Shown: piece after piece, positions 1 through 9,300 of the stretch
How positions within the stretch are numbered: position 1 is the stretch's first letter
How the letters are laid out: every line of letters starts with the position of its first letter
NCBI RefSeq assembly: GCF_900239935.1
Contig: NZ_LT965929.1
Span: 535,001-599,000, forward strand
Direction: 5' to 3'
From: Pseudoalteromonas carrageenovora IAM 12662
GTDB lineage: Bacteria > Pseudomonadota > Gammaproteobacteria > Enterobacterales > Alteromonadaceae
Length of the DNA stretch: 64,000 nucleotides
Program-made: the position numbers and the translations under genes
Notes under the pieces: model-generated
What the model was told of the DNA's origin: nothing
Seen by the model: the letters and a program-made list of their open reading frames with translations, nothing else
Databases searched by the model: none

Positions 1-268
1 AAGGCTTAGTATGTACTACCGTTTTGCTAGACTGAGGTTTATTTTCAATCCGCTGCATTATTTGCACCCATACTTCGTCGTTAGGTATCTTTGGTGTAAT
101 GGCACTGGCTAAATTATTTAAATTTTGCTCCCACATGCTGGTGGCTTCACGTGCTTTATTAGAGGTAAGCAGTAAACGTTGAAAACGTTTACGTGCTAAT
201 CCTCTTAATGTACCTAGTACATACTGCCCTGCAAGTGAGTCAAGTAACTCTGGTTTGTCATAGTTCAT
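1..268 (-). CDS. Anti-sigma factor, RskA/ChrR-like (partial, 3' end outside window)
   Basis: The reverse-strand frame begins MNYDKPELLDSLAGQYVLGT and continues LRGLARKRFQRLLL. This is the N-terminal sigma-binding helix pattern of RskA-type anti-sigma factors (LA.EYVLGTL.G.AR.RF..LL). At least 89 residues are present and the rest lies beyond the left edge, so the usual membrane helix and periplasmic domain cannot be seen. The ATG overlaps the TGA of the upstream ECF sigma gene (ATGA), which suggests translational coupling. The likely role is to hold the neighbouring sigma factor inactive at the membrane. The family call comes from motif memory, with no search done. Confidence 0.75.
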   Translation of the reverse strand, partial: MNYDKPELLDSLAGQYVLGTLRGLARKRFQRLLLTSNKAREATSMWEQNLNNLASAITPKIPNDEVWVQIMQRIENKPQSSKTVVHTKP

Positions 269-789
269 AATGTTAAACACCTTTGTAGCTGTAACAGCCC
301 ACGCCTGATCCAACTTTTAACTGTGCCTAGCGGTGTTTCTATATGATCCACTAATTCACTATGGCTCAGCCCTTTGTAATAGGCTAAATGAATAGCCTGC
401 TTTTGTTGCGGCTCAAGTTGCTCTATACAATTAACGAGTTTTGTTTCTTCATCGTAATTTATATCAATACTTTGCGTATCATATTCATTGTCGCTTAACG
501 ATTGCTCTTTGCGAACTTTGTGATAGCGCAGCGAATCGAGGCTGCGATACCTTACAATGCTTATCATCCAACTTATAACCGTCCCCTTTGAGGCATTATA
601 TTCTGATGCGTTGTGCCAAATTTTAATAAAAGCATCTTGTAATGCCTCTTCTGCATGAGCTCTATTGGTTAACATATTTAAACTAATCGCAAACAGTTTG
701 CCGCTAGTTAGCTGGTATAAACTCGAAAAAGCATTTTTGTCTCCTTGTGCTGTTGCGCACAAAAGAGGGAGTAATTCGTCATTGTCCAT
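265..789 (-). CDS. RNA polymerase ECF sigma factor
   Basis: A 174-residue group-4 sigma factor. Region 2 is visible in AEEALQDAFIKIWHNA and the WMISIVRYRSLDSLR segment. Region 4 is visible in LEPQQKQAIHLAYYKGLSHSEL followed by the helix-turn-helix TPLGTVKSWIRRGLLQL. I chose the start at 789 (MDNDELLP) because AGGA lies 8 bases upstream. An in-frame ATG at 849 has no ribosome site and would add 20 unconserved residues. The anti-sigma gene overlaps the stop codon, the usual sigma/anti-sigma operon order. The pair resembles SigK/RskA systems; the inducing signal is not evident from the sequence. Confidence 0.9.
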   Translation of the reverse strand: MDNDELLPLLCATAQGDKNAFSSLYQLTSGKLFAISLNMLTNRAHAEEALQDAFIKIWHNASEYNASKGTVISWMISIVRYRSLDSLRYHKVRKEQSLSDNEYDTQSIDINYDEETKLVNCIEQLEPQQKQAIHLAYYKGLSHSELVDHIETPLGTVKSWIRRGLLQLQRCLTL

Positions 790-1127
790 AGGGTTCCTGT
801 TTTTCTTATTATCAGTGAGTAAACGATTAAAGGTGGGAATTGGATGCAAAAATTATTATTGCTTTACAGATTAGCTCCTTTATACGTGAGTACAAGGATT
901 AAACGATCATAGTTAAATTATTAACATTTGAGAATAATTTATCTATAACTGTGTAAAAAATGCATAAGCTCGTTGTTCAGGAGAACTGTATTTTATTTAT
1001 ATTCTTATTAATCAGCTTGTTACGATTTAAAAGATGTATATTTCAAAGGGTTTTGATGGCGCGATATTTGCAGGTAGACAAGTAATAACGTTTATAAAAA
1101 CGAATAATATTATAAAAAGGAGAAGTT
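790..1127. other. Intergenic region between divergent sigma factor and phosphatase/kinase genes
   Basis: About 338 AT-rich bases without a convincing gene. It must hold the promoter of the leftward sigma operon and of the rightward fusion gene. AAAAAGGAGAAGTT just before 1128 is the ribosome site of the latter. I see no clear ECF-type promoter, palindrome or terminator here. Confidence 0.6.
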
Positions 1128-2747
1128 ATGTGGGCTGCAATTAGTTATTCACTATTAGCGCTACTACTTATTTTTGTCGGATGGGAAGTGAGCTCTGTTT
1201 ATTTTGCTATTGTTTTTTATTGGACCGCGCTTTCACTTTTGCTTGTAAGCGCTGCTTATATTTTTAATGCCGCTAAAATTTTCAGAAAAAGAGAAAATGG
1301 AGTCATCCCATTTTATATACGCTGGGCATTTGTACCATTTTTATTTGGAGTACAAATTTATAATGCCTGGTCGCGTAAGCACGATAAAGTACCGCCTATT
1401 CAGCAAATTAACGATAACTTATTTTTAGCCTGTCGCTTATTCCCCTCAGATATAGACACGTTAAAAGACAACGGTATTACAGCTATTTTGGATGTAACGT
1501 GTGAGTTTGATGGACTTGAATGGAGTTCAACGCAAGAGAACATTAATTACTTAAACATTCCGGTGCTCGATCATAGTATTCCTACTCATTCACAGTTAAA
1601 TCAGGCCATTAACTGGATACATAACCATATCAAAGAAGACCGTCGGGTAGTTGTGCATTGTGCACTGGGTCGTGGAAGGTCTGTATTTGTTATGGCTGCT
1701 TATTTACTTAGCCAAAACAAAAATGCTGATGTGCATGAAGTACTTGCGCAAATTAAAGAAACGCGTGAAACCGCTAACTTAAATAAACATCAACTACGTC
1801 ATTTAGCCAAACGTCATAAAAAAGGTGAATTGGTAATTAAAAATAAAGCAGTGTTAATTGCTAATCCTGTATCGGGTACGCGCTTGTGGCAGGAAAAAGA
1901 GCATTTAATAGTTGCTCGTTTGTCAGCCTATTACGATTTAAAAATACTTACTACTTCAAAAGACGTAAACGGCGTTGAGCTTGCTAAACAAGCAATAAAA
2001 CATAACCCAGATATTGTGATTGCCTGTGGTGGTGATGGTACCGTTACAGAAGTTGCCAGTGTACTAATAAATACAAAATTTAAACTTGGGATAATACCAC
2101 TAGGTACCGCTAACGCCTTAGCTCATGTATTAATGGGAATAAGCTCTAAATTAATTCCTGTTGAACAGGCCTGCGATTTAATTATTGATGGTCAAACAAG
2201 TTTAATTGATACCGCATACTGTAACAATGAATTAGTACTTTTACTCGCAGGCATTGGTTTTGAGCAGTCAATGATAGAAAAAGCGGATAGAGAGTCTAAA
2301 AATAAATCTGGGCAATTAGCGTATTTAAGTGGTTTTTTTGAGGCTTTTGGCGAAGAAAAGTCTCAGCTATTGAATGTTAAGATTGATGATAATGAGCCTC
2401 AAGAAATATGTACCAACAGCTTTATAGTAGCTAATGCAGCGCCTTTTACAACGTTATTAGCTCAAGGTGGCGGGCAACCAGATCACAGTGATGGCTTACT
2501 TGACGTAAATTGGTTAACGCCAAACAAAGAGGATTCAACAACGGTCCTTAGTATTGCAGAATTAATGTTCAGCAGCTTGACGCAAACTCAGCTTGCTATT
2601 AACTCACATCATACTAACGCAAAAAAAGTAGAAATTACTGGGGAAGGAGATCTCAAGTATGTACTTGATGGTGAAGTTAAAACCGCTAAAAAGCTGGTTA
2701 TAACTATTGAACCTGCTTCATTAAATGTAATTTGCAAAGAGCAATAG
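1128..2747 (+). CDS. Membrane dual-specificity phosphatase / diacylglycerol (lipid) kinase fusion
   Basis: A 539-residue three-part protein. Two hydrophobic helices span about residues 5-50. A dual-specificity phosphatase domain follows, with the P-loop HCALGRGRS (catalytic Cys near 178). The C-terminal half is a DAGK_cat kinase domain: IANPVSGTR near 247, nucleotide motif GGDGT near 301, then IIPLGTANALAHVL. Known families would give lipid or protein dephosphorylation by the first domain and ATP-dependent phosphorylation of a lipid or sphingoid base by the second. Having both on one membrane-anchored chain suggests coupled lipid signalling or turnover. A good ribosome site (AAGGAG) precedes the ATG, and a strong terminator follows. 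Confidence 0.87.
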   Translation: MWAAISYSLLALLLIFVGWEVSSVYFAIVFYWTALSLLLVSAAYIFNAAKIFRKRENGVIPFYIRWAFVPFLFGVQIYNAWSRKHDKVPPIQQINDNLFLACRLFPSDIDTLKDNGITAILDVTCEFDGLEWSSTQENINYLNIPVLDHSIPTHSQLNQAINWIHNHIKEDRRVVVHCALGRGRSVFVMAAYLLSQNKNADVHEVLAQIKETRETANLNKHQLRHLAKRHKKGELVIKNKAVLIANPVSGTRLWQEKEHLIVARLSAYYDLKILTTSKDVNGVELAKQAIKHNPDIVIACGGDGTVTEVASVLINTKFKLGIIPLGTANALAHVLMGISSKLIPVEQACDLIIDGQTSLIDTAYCNNELVLLLAGIGFEQSMIEKADRESKNKSGQLAYLSGFFEAFGEEKSQLLNVKIDDNEPQEICTNSFIVANAAPFTTLLAQGGGQPDHSDGLLDVNWLTPNKEDSTTVLSIAELMFSSLTQTQLAINSHHTNAKKVEITGEGDLKYVLDGEVKTAKKLVITIEPASLNVICKEQ

Positions 2748-2766
2748 GATAGCGCTTGCTACAATC

Positions 2767-2795
2767 AAAAAAGGAGCTAAATCAGCTCCTTTTTT
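2767..2795. terminator. Bidirectional intrinsic terminator
   Basis: Perfect 12-bp stem AAAAAAGGAGCT / AGCTCCTTTTTT with a 5-base loop. It lies between convergent genes and has A- and T-tracts that serve both strands. Confidence 0.9.
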
Positions 2796-2798
2796 ATA

Positions 2799-3107
2799 TT
2801 ATTTTTTAATTGATGGCCAAACAAACCCTGTTGTATCAGGCGCTTTAGAAGAGGTCTCTTTTGGTGCGCTTTTTGGTTTGCGAATAGGCTTATTATTTAT
2901 AGTGTGTATGTAAAGGGCTTCAACTTTATCTCGCGCCCATGGCGTTTTACGCAAAAATTTTAAGCTCGACTTTATACTGGGCGAATCAGTAAAACATTTA
3001 ATTTTTACTTGCTCGCCTAGCGTTCTCCAGCCAAGTCGTTGCTCTAACTCAACAATAATTTGTTCTAACGTTACCCCGTGTAAAGGGTTTTTAGGTTGAT
3101 TATTCAT
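2799..3107 (-). CDS. VF530 family (DUF2132) small DNA-binding protein
   Basis: A 102-residue protein. It contains [21 protein letters not shown], then [20 protein letters not shown] and [11 protein letters not shown], the near-invariant core of the VF530/DUF2132 family, which has a helical fold and reported DNA binding. The C-terminal 30 residues are basic and probably disordered ([13 protein letters not shown]). It stands alone, with its end next to the shared terminator. Its cellular role is unknown. Confidence 0.85.
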   Translation of the reverse strand: MNNQPKNPLHGVTLEQIIVELEQRLGWRTLGEQVKIKCFTDSPSIKSSLKFLRKTPWARDKVEALYIHTINNKPIRKPKSAPKETSSKAPDTTGFVWPSIKK

Positions 3108-3161
3108 AGTAATACTACTTATTTAAACTGCGTGCATTGTAGCTTAAATCAGCTTTTAGCG

Positions 3162-3464
3162 CTAATTCACTGTAATGGTTTTAGGCTTTTTAGGATAAAT
3201 AGCATTACCTTGCTTATCAATTTTAAGCCAAATGAGCTGACTGTTATTATGCTCAGGTTTTTTAAGAGCACACAATAAAGTAAAAGAATGAATTTGAATT
3301 AGTGCGCCTTCGCTATATCTCTTATTATCGTACCAACAACTTCGGCCTTGGTTTGAAAGCTCATTTGCATCAATTATGGCGTGTGTTTTAATTGTACTTG
3401 CATGGCTATTAGTTACAATATTTAAGCAAGCAAGGCTGATGATAAGCGCTATTTTATTATACAT
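3162..3464 (-). CDS. DUF1496-like (YnjH-like) exported small protein
   Basis: A 100-residue protein with a Sec signal peptide, MYNKIALIISLACLNIVTNSHA. The mature part has RSCWYDNKRYSEGALIQ followed by a second Cys (LLCALKK), the short Cys-containing pattern I associate with DUF1496. The two cysteines could form a periplasmic disulfide. I start at ATG 3464, which has GAGG about 7 bases upstream, not at the TTG four codons earlier. The function is unknown and the family assignment moderate. Confidence 0.7.
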   Translation of the reverse strand: MYNKIALIISLACLNIVTNSHASTIKTHAIIDANELSNQGRSCWYDNKRYSEGALIQIHSFTLLCALKKPEHNNSQLIWLKIDKQGNAIYPKKPKTITVN

Positions 3465-3584
3465 TTTTGGCCTCAATAGAATGATAGTTTAAAAATAGTA
3501 CACGGTACGAAAAAACATGCTAGGGTAAGTAATAGCTTTATACAACACTGACTTAAACACAGAACAATAAAAAGGTGCACACAC

Positions 3585-3818
3585 ATGCAATTTAACCAAA
3601 CTATGATTGACGAATTTACACTATTAGCTAAATTTCCTCGCGACAGTAAAATGCAGGGGATAAAACTACACTCAGACGCAGAGGCTAACTTACTTAGTGC
3701 TGCGCAGCGTTTATTCGATAAAGGTATTATAGATAGCCCTGATGGCGGTTACTTAACTGATCTGGGCTTAGATTTGATTGAACATGTCACTGTTATTCAC
3801 AGCGCACTGCAAAATTAA
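3585..3818 (+). CDS. TIGR02647 family small conserved protein
   Basis: A 77-residue cytoplasmic protein (MQFNQTMIDEFTLLAKFPRD and so on). It matches, from memory, the TIGR02647 family of short gammaproteobacterial proteins, sometimes labelled DNA-binding. AAAGGTG upstream gives a ribosome site. Its end overlaps the tail of the convergent maiA gene by four bases. No catalytic motif is visible and the function is unknown. Confidence 0.75.
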   Translation: MQFNQTMIDEFTLLAKFPRDSKMQGIKLHSDAEANLLSAAQRLFDKGIIDSPDGGYLTDLGLDLIEHVTVIHSALQN

Positions 3819-4444
3819 ATAGCATCAGGCTGGTTTTGTGGTGCTGCGTCATCAAATGCCGCTAACTTGTTACAGCGTTCATAAATGGCTGCTATTTTAG
3901 GATATGCAGCCATATCTACTTTAAAACGTAAAGCATTAAATACCTGAGGCACTAAACAAATATCAGCAAGAGTAGGCTGATCACCTACACAGTAATCACT
4001 ACTATCGCTGAGCATTAATTCAATTTTTTCAAAGCCGATTTCAATCCAGTGTCTATACCATTTGTTTTTAGCCTCATCATCAACGTTTAATTCGTTCGAT
4101 AAGTACTTTAAAACACGTAGATTATTTACTGGATGAATATCGCAGGCAATGGCATAACTAATATTTCGTATTTTCGCTTTTTGCCACGCTGAGCCTGCAA
4201 TGATTGGCGACTGCGGGTAGGTTTCATCAAGCCACTCAATTATTGCAAGAGACTGTGCTAAATAGCCCTCTTCGGTTTCAAGAGCCGGGAGTAAGCCTTG
4301 AGGGTTAACGGCTAAATAGCCCTCATCTAATTGCTGCGACTTTAATAGGTTAACTATTGCAAGGTCATAATCTATTGCCTTTAAGTTAAGCGCTATACGT
4401 ACTCTATAAGCCGCTGATGACCGAAAATAGCTATATAGTTTCAT
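3815..4444 (-). CDS. maiA: Maleylacetoacetate isomerase (zeta-class glutathione transferase)
   Basis: A 209-residue GST-fold enzyme that isomerises maleylacetoacetate to fumarylacetoacetate in tyrosine/homogentisate breakdown. The N-terminal thioredoxin-like half has the zeta-class motif region SSAAYRVRIALN (residues 9-20, SSC replaced by SSA), then NPQGLLPAL and the glutathione-binding QSLAIIEWL. The helical C-terminal half has VGDQPTLADICLVPQ. The ATG overlaps the hmgA stop (ATGA), so the two are translationally coupled in one operon. The third pathway enzyme, fumarylacetoacetase, is not in this cluster. Confidence 0.93.
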   Translation of the reverse strand: MKLYSYFRSSAAYRVRIALNLKAIDYDLAIVNLLKSQQLDEGYLAVNPQGLLPALETEEGYLAQSLAIIEWLDETYPQSPIIAGSAWQKAKIRNISYAIACDIHPVNNLRVLKYLSNELNVDDEAKNKWYRHWIEIGFEKIELMLSDSSDYCVGDQPTLADICLVPQVFNALRFKVDMAAYPKIAAIYERCNKLAAFDDAAPQNQPDAI

Positions 4445-5748
4445 AATGAGTCCTCTGCACCGTTAAATTGTTTTTTAATAGTACGCCAACAGTCTGTGTA
4501 GTTTGTTTGGCGCTCGTGTCCTTCAAGTGCATATTTAGTTGGTGAAATGATGTAGCGCGATTCGAACATGAAGGCGAGCGTATTTTCATATTTTTGTGGA
4601 ATAAGCTCTGCGTTTGACGCTTTTTCGAATACATCAGCTTCTGGACCGTGTGGCGACATACAATTATGTAAACTAGCGCCTCCTGGTACAAATCCGTGCT
4701 CTTTTGCATCATATACGCCTTCAATCAAGCCCATAAACTCACTCATAATATTACGATGATAGTAAGGTGGGCGAAAGGTATTCTCAGCAACCATCCAGCG
4801 TGGTGGAAATATCACAAAATCAACATTTGCCATTCCCTCTGTCGCTGATGGTGATGTAAGTACAGTAAATATAGAAGGATCTGGGTGGTCAAAGCTCACT
4901 GTATTTATAACATTAAAGCGAGATAAGTCGTATTTATAAGGCGCACTATTACCTGTCCATGCAACCACATCAAAAGGGGAGTGCTTTATTTCACAGCTAA
5001 ATAAATTACCATTAAATTTAGAAACTAACTCAAAGTCGCCTTCCTTATCTTCAAATGCAGCAACAGGATATTGAAAATCTCTGTCGTTGGCATAACCATT
5101 TGCGCCAACCGGTCCGCGCTCAGCAAGCTCTAACGCATGGCCGTAGTTTTCACAAATATAACCACGCGCAGTATCGTTTAGTAAATCAACTGAAAACTTT
5201 ATCCCGCGTGGGATTACTGCAATTTCACCAGGCTTAACAGTCAGCTTTCCGCACTCAGTGTGTAATAGCAATTCGCCTTGCTGAGGTACAAACAGCATTT
5301 CACCATCGGCATTATAAAAATAGCGACCCTGCATTGAGTTGTTAGCTACATAAACATGAATACCAATACCCGATTGACCATTAGCGCTGCCATTTGCAGC
5401 CATTGTTATTAAGCCATCAATAAAATCTGTGGGCTTTGTTGGAATATCAATAGGATTCCACCGTAGCATAGTGGGTGGTGTAACGGCCTCAGTAATAGGG
5501 GCTGTTCTTATAAGGCCGTTATCAATTGCATGGTAATCACCTTGTAATACCGAAGGACGTAGTCGATACATCCACGTTCTACGATTTGCGGCTCTTGGAG
5601 CTGTAAATGCGGTAGAACTAAATTGTTCAGTATAAAGATCATACTTAACTTTCTGTGGAGTAAATTGGCCTATAGGCAGTGCACCGGGTAGCGCTTGTGT
5701 TTCAAATTCATTACCAAAACCGGTCATATAAGTTAGCTGTGTGTTCAT
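4441..5748 (-). CDS. hmgA: Homogentisate 1,2-dioxygenase
   Basis: A 435-residue non-haem iron ring-cleaving enzyme converting homogentisate to maleylacetoacetate. The metal-binding stretch is intact: RPPYYHRNIMSEFMGLIEG (His and Glu ligands near 330-337) and CMSPHGPEAD (third His near 365). The N-terminus, YMTGFGNEFETQALPGALP, is typical. CAGGAG lies about 8 bases before the ATG. It is first gene of the hmgA-maiA operon, divergent from a MarR regulator across a 160-base control region that holds a perfect palindrome. Confidence 0.96.
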   Translation of the reverse strand: MNTQLTYMTGFGNEFETQALPGALPIGQFTPQKVKYDLYTEQFSSTAFTAPRAANRRTWMYRLRPSVLQGDYHAIDNGLIRTAPITEAVTPPTMLRWNPIDIPTKPTDFIDGLITMAANGSANGQSGIGIHVYVANNSMQGRYFYNADGEMLFVPQQGELLLHTECGKLTVKPGEIAVIPRGIKFSVDLLNDTARGYICENYGHALELAERGPVGANGYANDRDFQYPVAAFEDKEGDFELVSKFNGNLFSCEIKHSPFDVVAWTGNSAPYKYDLSRFNVINTVSFDHPDPSIFTVLTSPSATEGMANVDFVIFPPRWMVAENTFRPPYYHRNIMSEFMGLIEGVYDAKEHGFVPGGASLHNCMSPHGPEADVFEKASNAELIPQKYENTLAFMFESRYIISPTKYALEGHERQTNYTDCWRTIKKQFNGAEDSL

Positions 5749-5816
5749 AACAGGCTCCTGTGAGAGTGGGGTAGTGTTGTTATGTTTTGAGTTATTATTT
5801 GTATTTAGCTAAGATA

Positions 5817-5830
5817 CTCTCAAGTGAGAG
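5817..5830. promoter_or_regulatory. Candidate MarR operator in hmgA/marR divergent region
   Basis: Perfect palindrome CTCTCAAGTGAGAG in the intergenic region between hmgA (-) and the MarR gene (+). A lone half-site TGAGAG lies at 5761-5766, next to the hmgA start. Size and position suit a MarR dimer site, but the assignment is inference. Confidence 0.5.
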
Positions 5831-5911
5831 CAATATCAAACAACCACTTAACCAACGCTGTAAATAAAAGTGAACAGCATATTTATCAAATGTTTTTAGG
5901 AGTGTTTAAAA

Positions 5912-6343
5912 GTGAAGTTAAATTTAGAGACATTTTTACCCTACCAACTAACTAATATAGCAACGCGTGTTAGTAATGATTTTGCACAGGTATATCAAGA
6001 TAAATACGACTTAAATATACCGCAGTGGCGCGTGCTTGCTAACTTAGCGCAGTACGGGCAAAGTAATGCAAAGGATTTATGTATTCAAGCAAGTATGGAT
6101 AAATCCACGGTATCTAGAGCTGTGAAAGCACTTGTTAATAAAGATTTAGTCTGCAGCAAGCTTAATGAAAACGATAAACGCGCAGCATTGCTTATGTTAA
6201 GTGAGCAAGGTGAGTCTTTCCATTCTAAAATTGCGATTGAAGCAATTAACTGGGAAAAGCAATTATTGAGTGGGCTGTCTGATGATGAATACCAAGTATT
6301 AAATACTGTAATTGAAAAGCTAAATAATAAATTAAATGCATAA
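5912..6343 (+). CDS. MarR family regulator, probably of the hmg operon
   Basis: A 143-residue winged-helix protein. The recognition region is AKDLCIQASMDKSTVSRAVKALVNKDLV, followed by the wing SKLNENDKRAALLMLSEQG, as in MarR proteins. The start is GTG, with TTTAGGAG nine bases upstream. It is divergently transcribed from hmgA-maiA, an arrangement common for repressors of aromatic-acid catabolism. Control of homogentisate breakdown is therefore inferred from context. The ligand is unknown, possibly homogentisate. Confidence 0.88.
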   Translation: MKLNLETFLPYQLTNIATRVSNDFAQVYQDKYDLNIPQWRVLANLAQYGQSNAKDLCIQASMDKSTVSRAVKALVNKDLVCSKLNENDKRAALLMLSEQGESFHSKIAIEAINWEKQLLSGLSDDEYQVLNTVIEKLNNKLNA

Positions 6344-6366
6344 AAAAGCCCACAAAGTGGGCTTTT
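6344..6366. terminator. Bidirectional intrinsic terminator
   Basis: Stem AAAAGCCCAC / GTGGGCTTTT with loop AAA, between the convergent MarR gene and the TonB receptor. A- and T-tracts allow termination from both sides. Confidence 0.88.
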
Positions 6367-6394
6367 AAAGTATTAACTAATTTAAGTGATTAAA

Positions 6395-9300
6395 TTAGAA
6401 AGTGTAACGAACACCTACACGCATTTGCCAAACCGAGGCGCTATTTTCAGTAGTAGTACCTACGTTATTTGAGTTAAAACCAGAGTAAACGTAGCGCCCT
6501 TCATCATCAATAGACGTTGATACAACACGGTTTCCTACGAAAGTACCTTTTTTAAGTACACCCCAGTCGTCATTAAGTAGATTTGTTAGGTTATCAATTA
6601 CGAAGAATGCTTCACCTTTGTGACCTTCCATAAAGCCAGGAAGCTCTTGTGTTAACTTGAAGTTGAATTTAACAAACCAGTCAGAATTTTGAGAATTACG
6701 ACCAGTAATTTTACCGCGCTCTAATCCTTCTGAAGAAATAAATTCATTGAATTCATTTATTTCGTCTGCGGTCATGTCATAAACAACGTTAGGATCATTT
6801 TCAAGTGGTACATAAAGCAGTTGACGAGAGCCAAAACCATAGTTATTGGTATCACCAAATGTATTATCGCTGTTATTGAATACATAGCTATATGGTAAAC
6901 CTTTATATGCTTCACCGAATAAATTAAAGCGGGTAGCAAAACCATCTACGAATTCATGTGAGTAGCCAAGTGTAAGAGTAAAGCGATGTGGGATTTCATA
7001 ATCTGATGTAGCTACACCAGGATTACTCGGGTCAGTTAGTGCTAAATTACTGTAATTAGAGTCAGCAACAGAACTAGTCATCGGATTAACATCGTTTGAA
7101 TCTGTGTACGCGTAGCCAAAGCTAGCGTTAATGCCATTGTCGTACTGTTTACTAATACCCAATGAAATAACAGACGAGTCACCGCTATTGCCACTTACAT
7201 TTGTAAGTAGGTAATCACGTGAACGAGTTTCACCTGGATTTAGAGTATCTTCTTTACCTGTATATAATGGACGTCCATCAAATGTAGTTTGACCAGAATT
7301 AACTAAACCAAGATCTATTAGAGTAGCAGCATCTTTCTTCTTAGAGAATAAGTAATCAAGTGATATTACGTAGTCATTCTCGGTAGTATAAGTAGCGCCC
7401 AAAGAGTACTTCCACTCTGATGGTAATTCAAAATCAGGGTCTACAGCATTTACATTTGAATCACCTGAACCAATTTCTGTTCCAGCTATGGTATCAAATT
7501 GTGATTGTGGTACTTCGTAGCCTGGTGTTCCGCCGTTTACATTTGGTGTATTGAATAAATCTACACCGCGAATTTGAGAGGCGATTTGCGTAATACCATC
7601 ATTCGAATAAGAATTAGATAACCAAACGTTAGGGTTACCACCAGAGAACAGACCAACACCAGCACGAACTTCAAGTGCATCTGTTGCATACCACTGGAAG
7701 CCAACGCGTGGTTGAATTAAATCGATACCGTCAAAGGTACTTTGATTACTGAAGCCGTATCGGCTAGTATAGTTTTTATTGAGATTTGGTTTGTCATCAC
7801 TAGTATATTTATCATAACGAAGACCAAATGTTATGCTTGCATCAATGTCAGTGAAGCTGTATTCATCTTGAACATACATTGTATGTTGTGCGTATTCAAA
7901 GCTTGCTGCTACATCATTTGGATCATTTGTAGTTGCAGCATTGTTATAGTAGATACGTGCAGCTTGACCGTTTTCAAAGTCCTCAACAGAATCAAAACGC
8001 CACTCACCTTCGGTATGCTGTACGAATAGGTTAAATACTTCGAGATTTTCATACTCATAACCTGCTGTTATTGTATGTTGGTCAAGATAGTATGTAGCTG
8101 CAAATTTAGCTGTAGTTGTGTCATAGTTTAAATCGTTAGATTGACGAGAGTCATCTGGACCAATATAGATTGTACCGCCGTTTTCAGTGCTAATCTGCAT
8201 TTCACCAAAGCTGCTCGCTGCGTCTAAAGATTCAACTCGAGCATCTAGTTCCGATTTACCTATACGAACTTCAGTAGAGAAATCATCTGACCAATCTGAG
8301 TAAACAGAGGCGATGATTGAGGTGAATTCAGCACCTTGCTCATAGAAGTGGTTAGATAATGAAAGCTCATCATTGTCAGCATCTGATTGAGAAATAGTGA
8401 ATGCATCATTGTAGTTATAAATGATGTTAGCACGGTGGTTTTCGTTGATGTTCCAATCTAATTTAACTAAGATTTTTTCATCTTCAATAGGTGAGCTAGA
8501 TGGCATTCCACCTGCATCGTAGTTATATAGAGATTGTGATGCCGCTTGAACTCGAGAAAGGTCATCAGCAGTAACACTACCACTTGTCAGGCCACCGTAG
8601 TTAAATTGTTGTACACCTTCAAGCTTTTCATATGAAGTGAATAAAAATAGTTTATCTTCGATTAATGGTAGGCCAACGTTAAAGCCGTAGCGCTTCTCAG
8701 TGTAATTGCCTGCGTCGTAATCTTCACCTTCAATTGAGTCTCCTTGCATAGAGTCATTTGTATAATCAAAGAATACACCACCGTGAACTTCATTTCCGCC
8801 TGATTTAGTTACAGCATTAATGTTACATGATGTAAAACCACCGTATTGCACATCAAATGGTGCTAGTTCAGCAGATACTTGCTCAATTGAATCGAAAGAG
8901 AAAGGAGCGTTAATAGTTGGGTAACCGTTTGAGCTTAAACCGAAGTTATCGTTCATACGAACGCCATCTAGCGTTAAGCTGTTGTAGCGAGGGTTACCAC
9001 CACCACAGTTGATTGTTCCGCGGCTGTCATCAATTGTAATACGTGGGTCAATACGAATAATGTCTTTTAAATCACGGTTAATTGCAGGCGTGTTTTCAAG
9101 ATCTGTAAGTGTAAATGTAGACGCTGGGCCAGTACCACCAGACATAGAGCTGATTGGCGCACCTGTTACTACAATTTGTTCCATGCTTGATTGTGGCTCA
9201 AGAGACACGTTTACAGGGTAATCGTTACCGATGTTTAATATAATGTTATTGAATTCTTGATCTGCATACACATCAGAATCTACAACTACTTTGTAAGGAC

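Noticed and set aside
4431..5237. Short frames overlapping hmgA in other phases (4431-4724, 4568-4759, 5055-5237)
   Set aside because: They lie inside the well-supported hmgA gene and have no features of their own.
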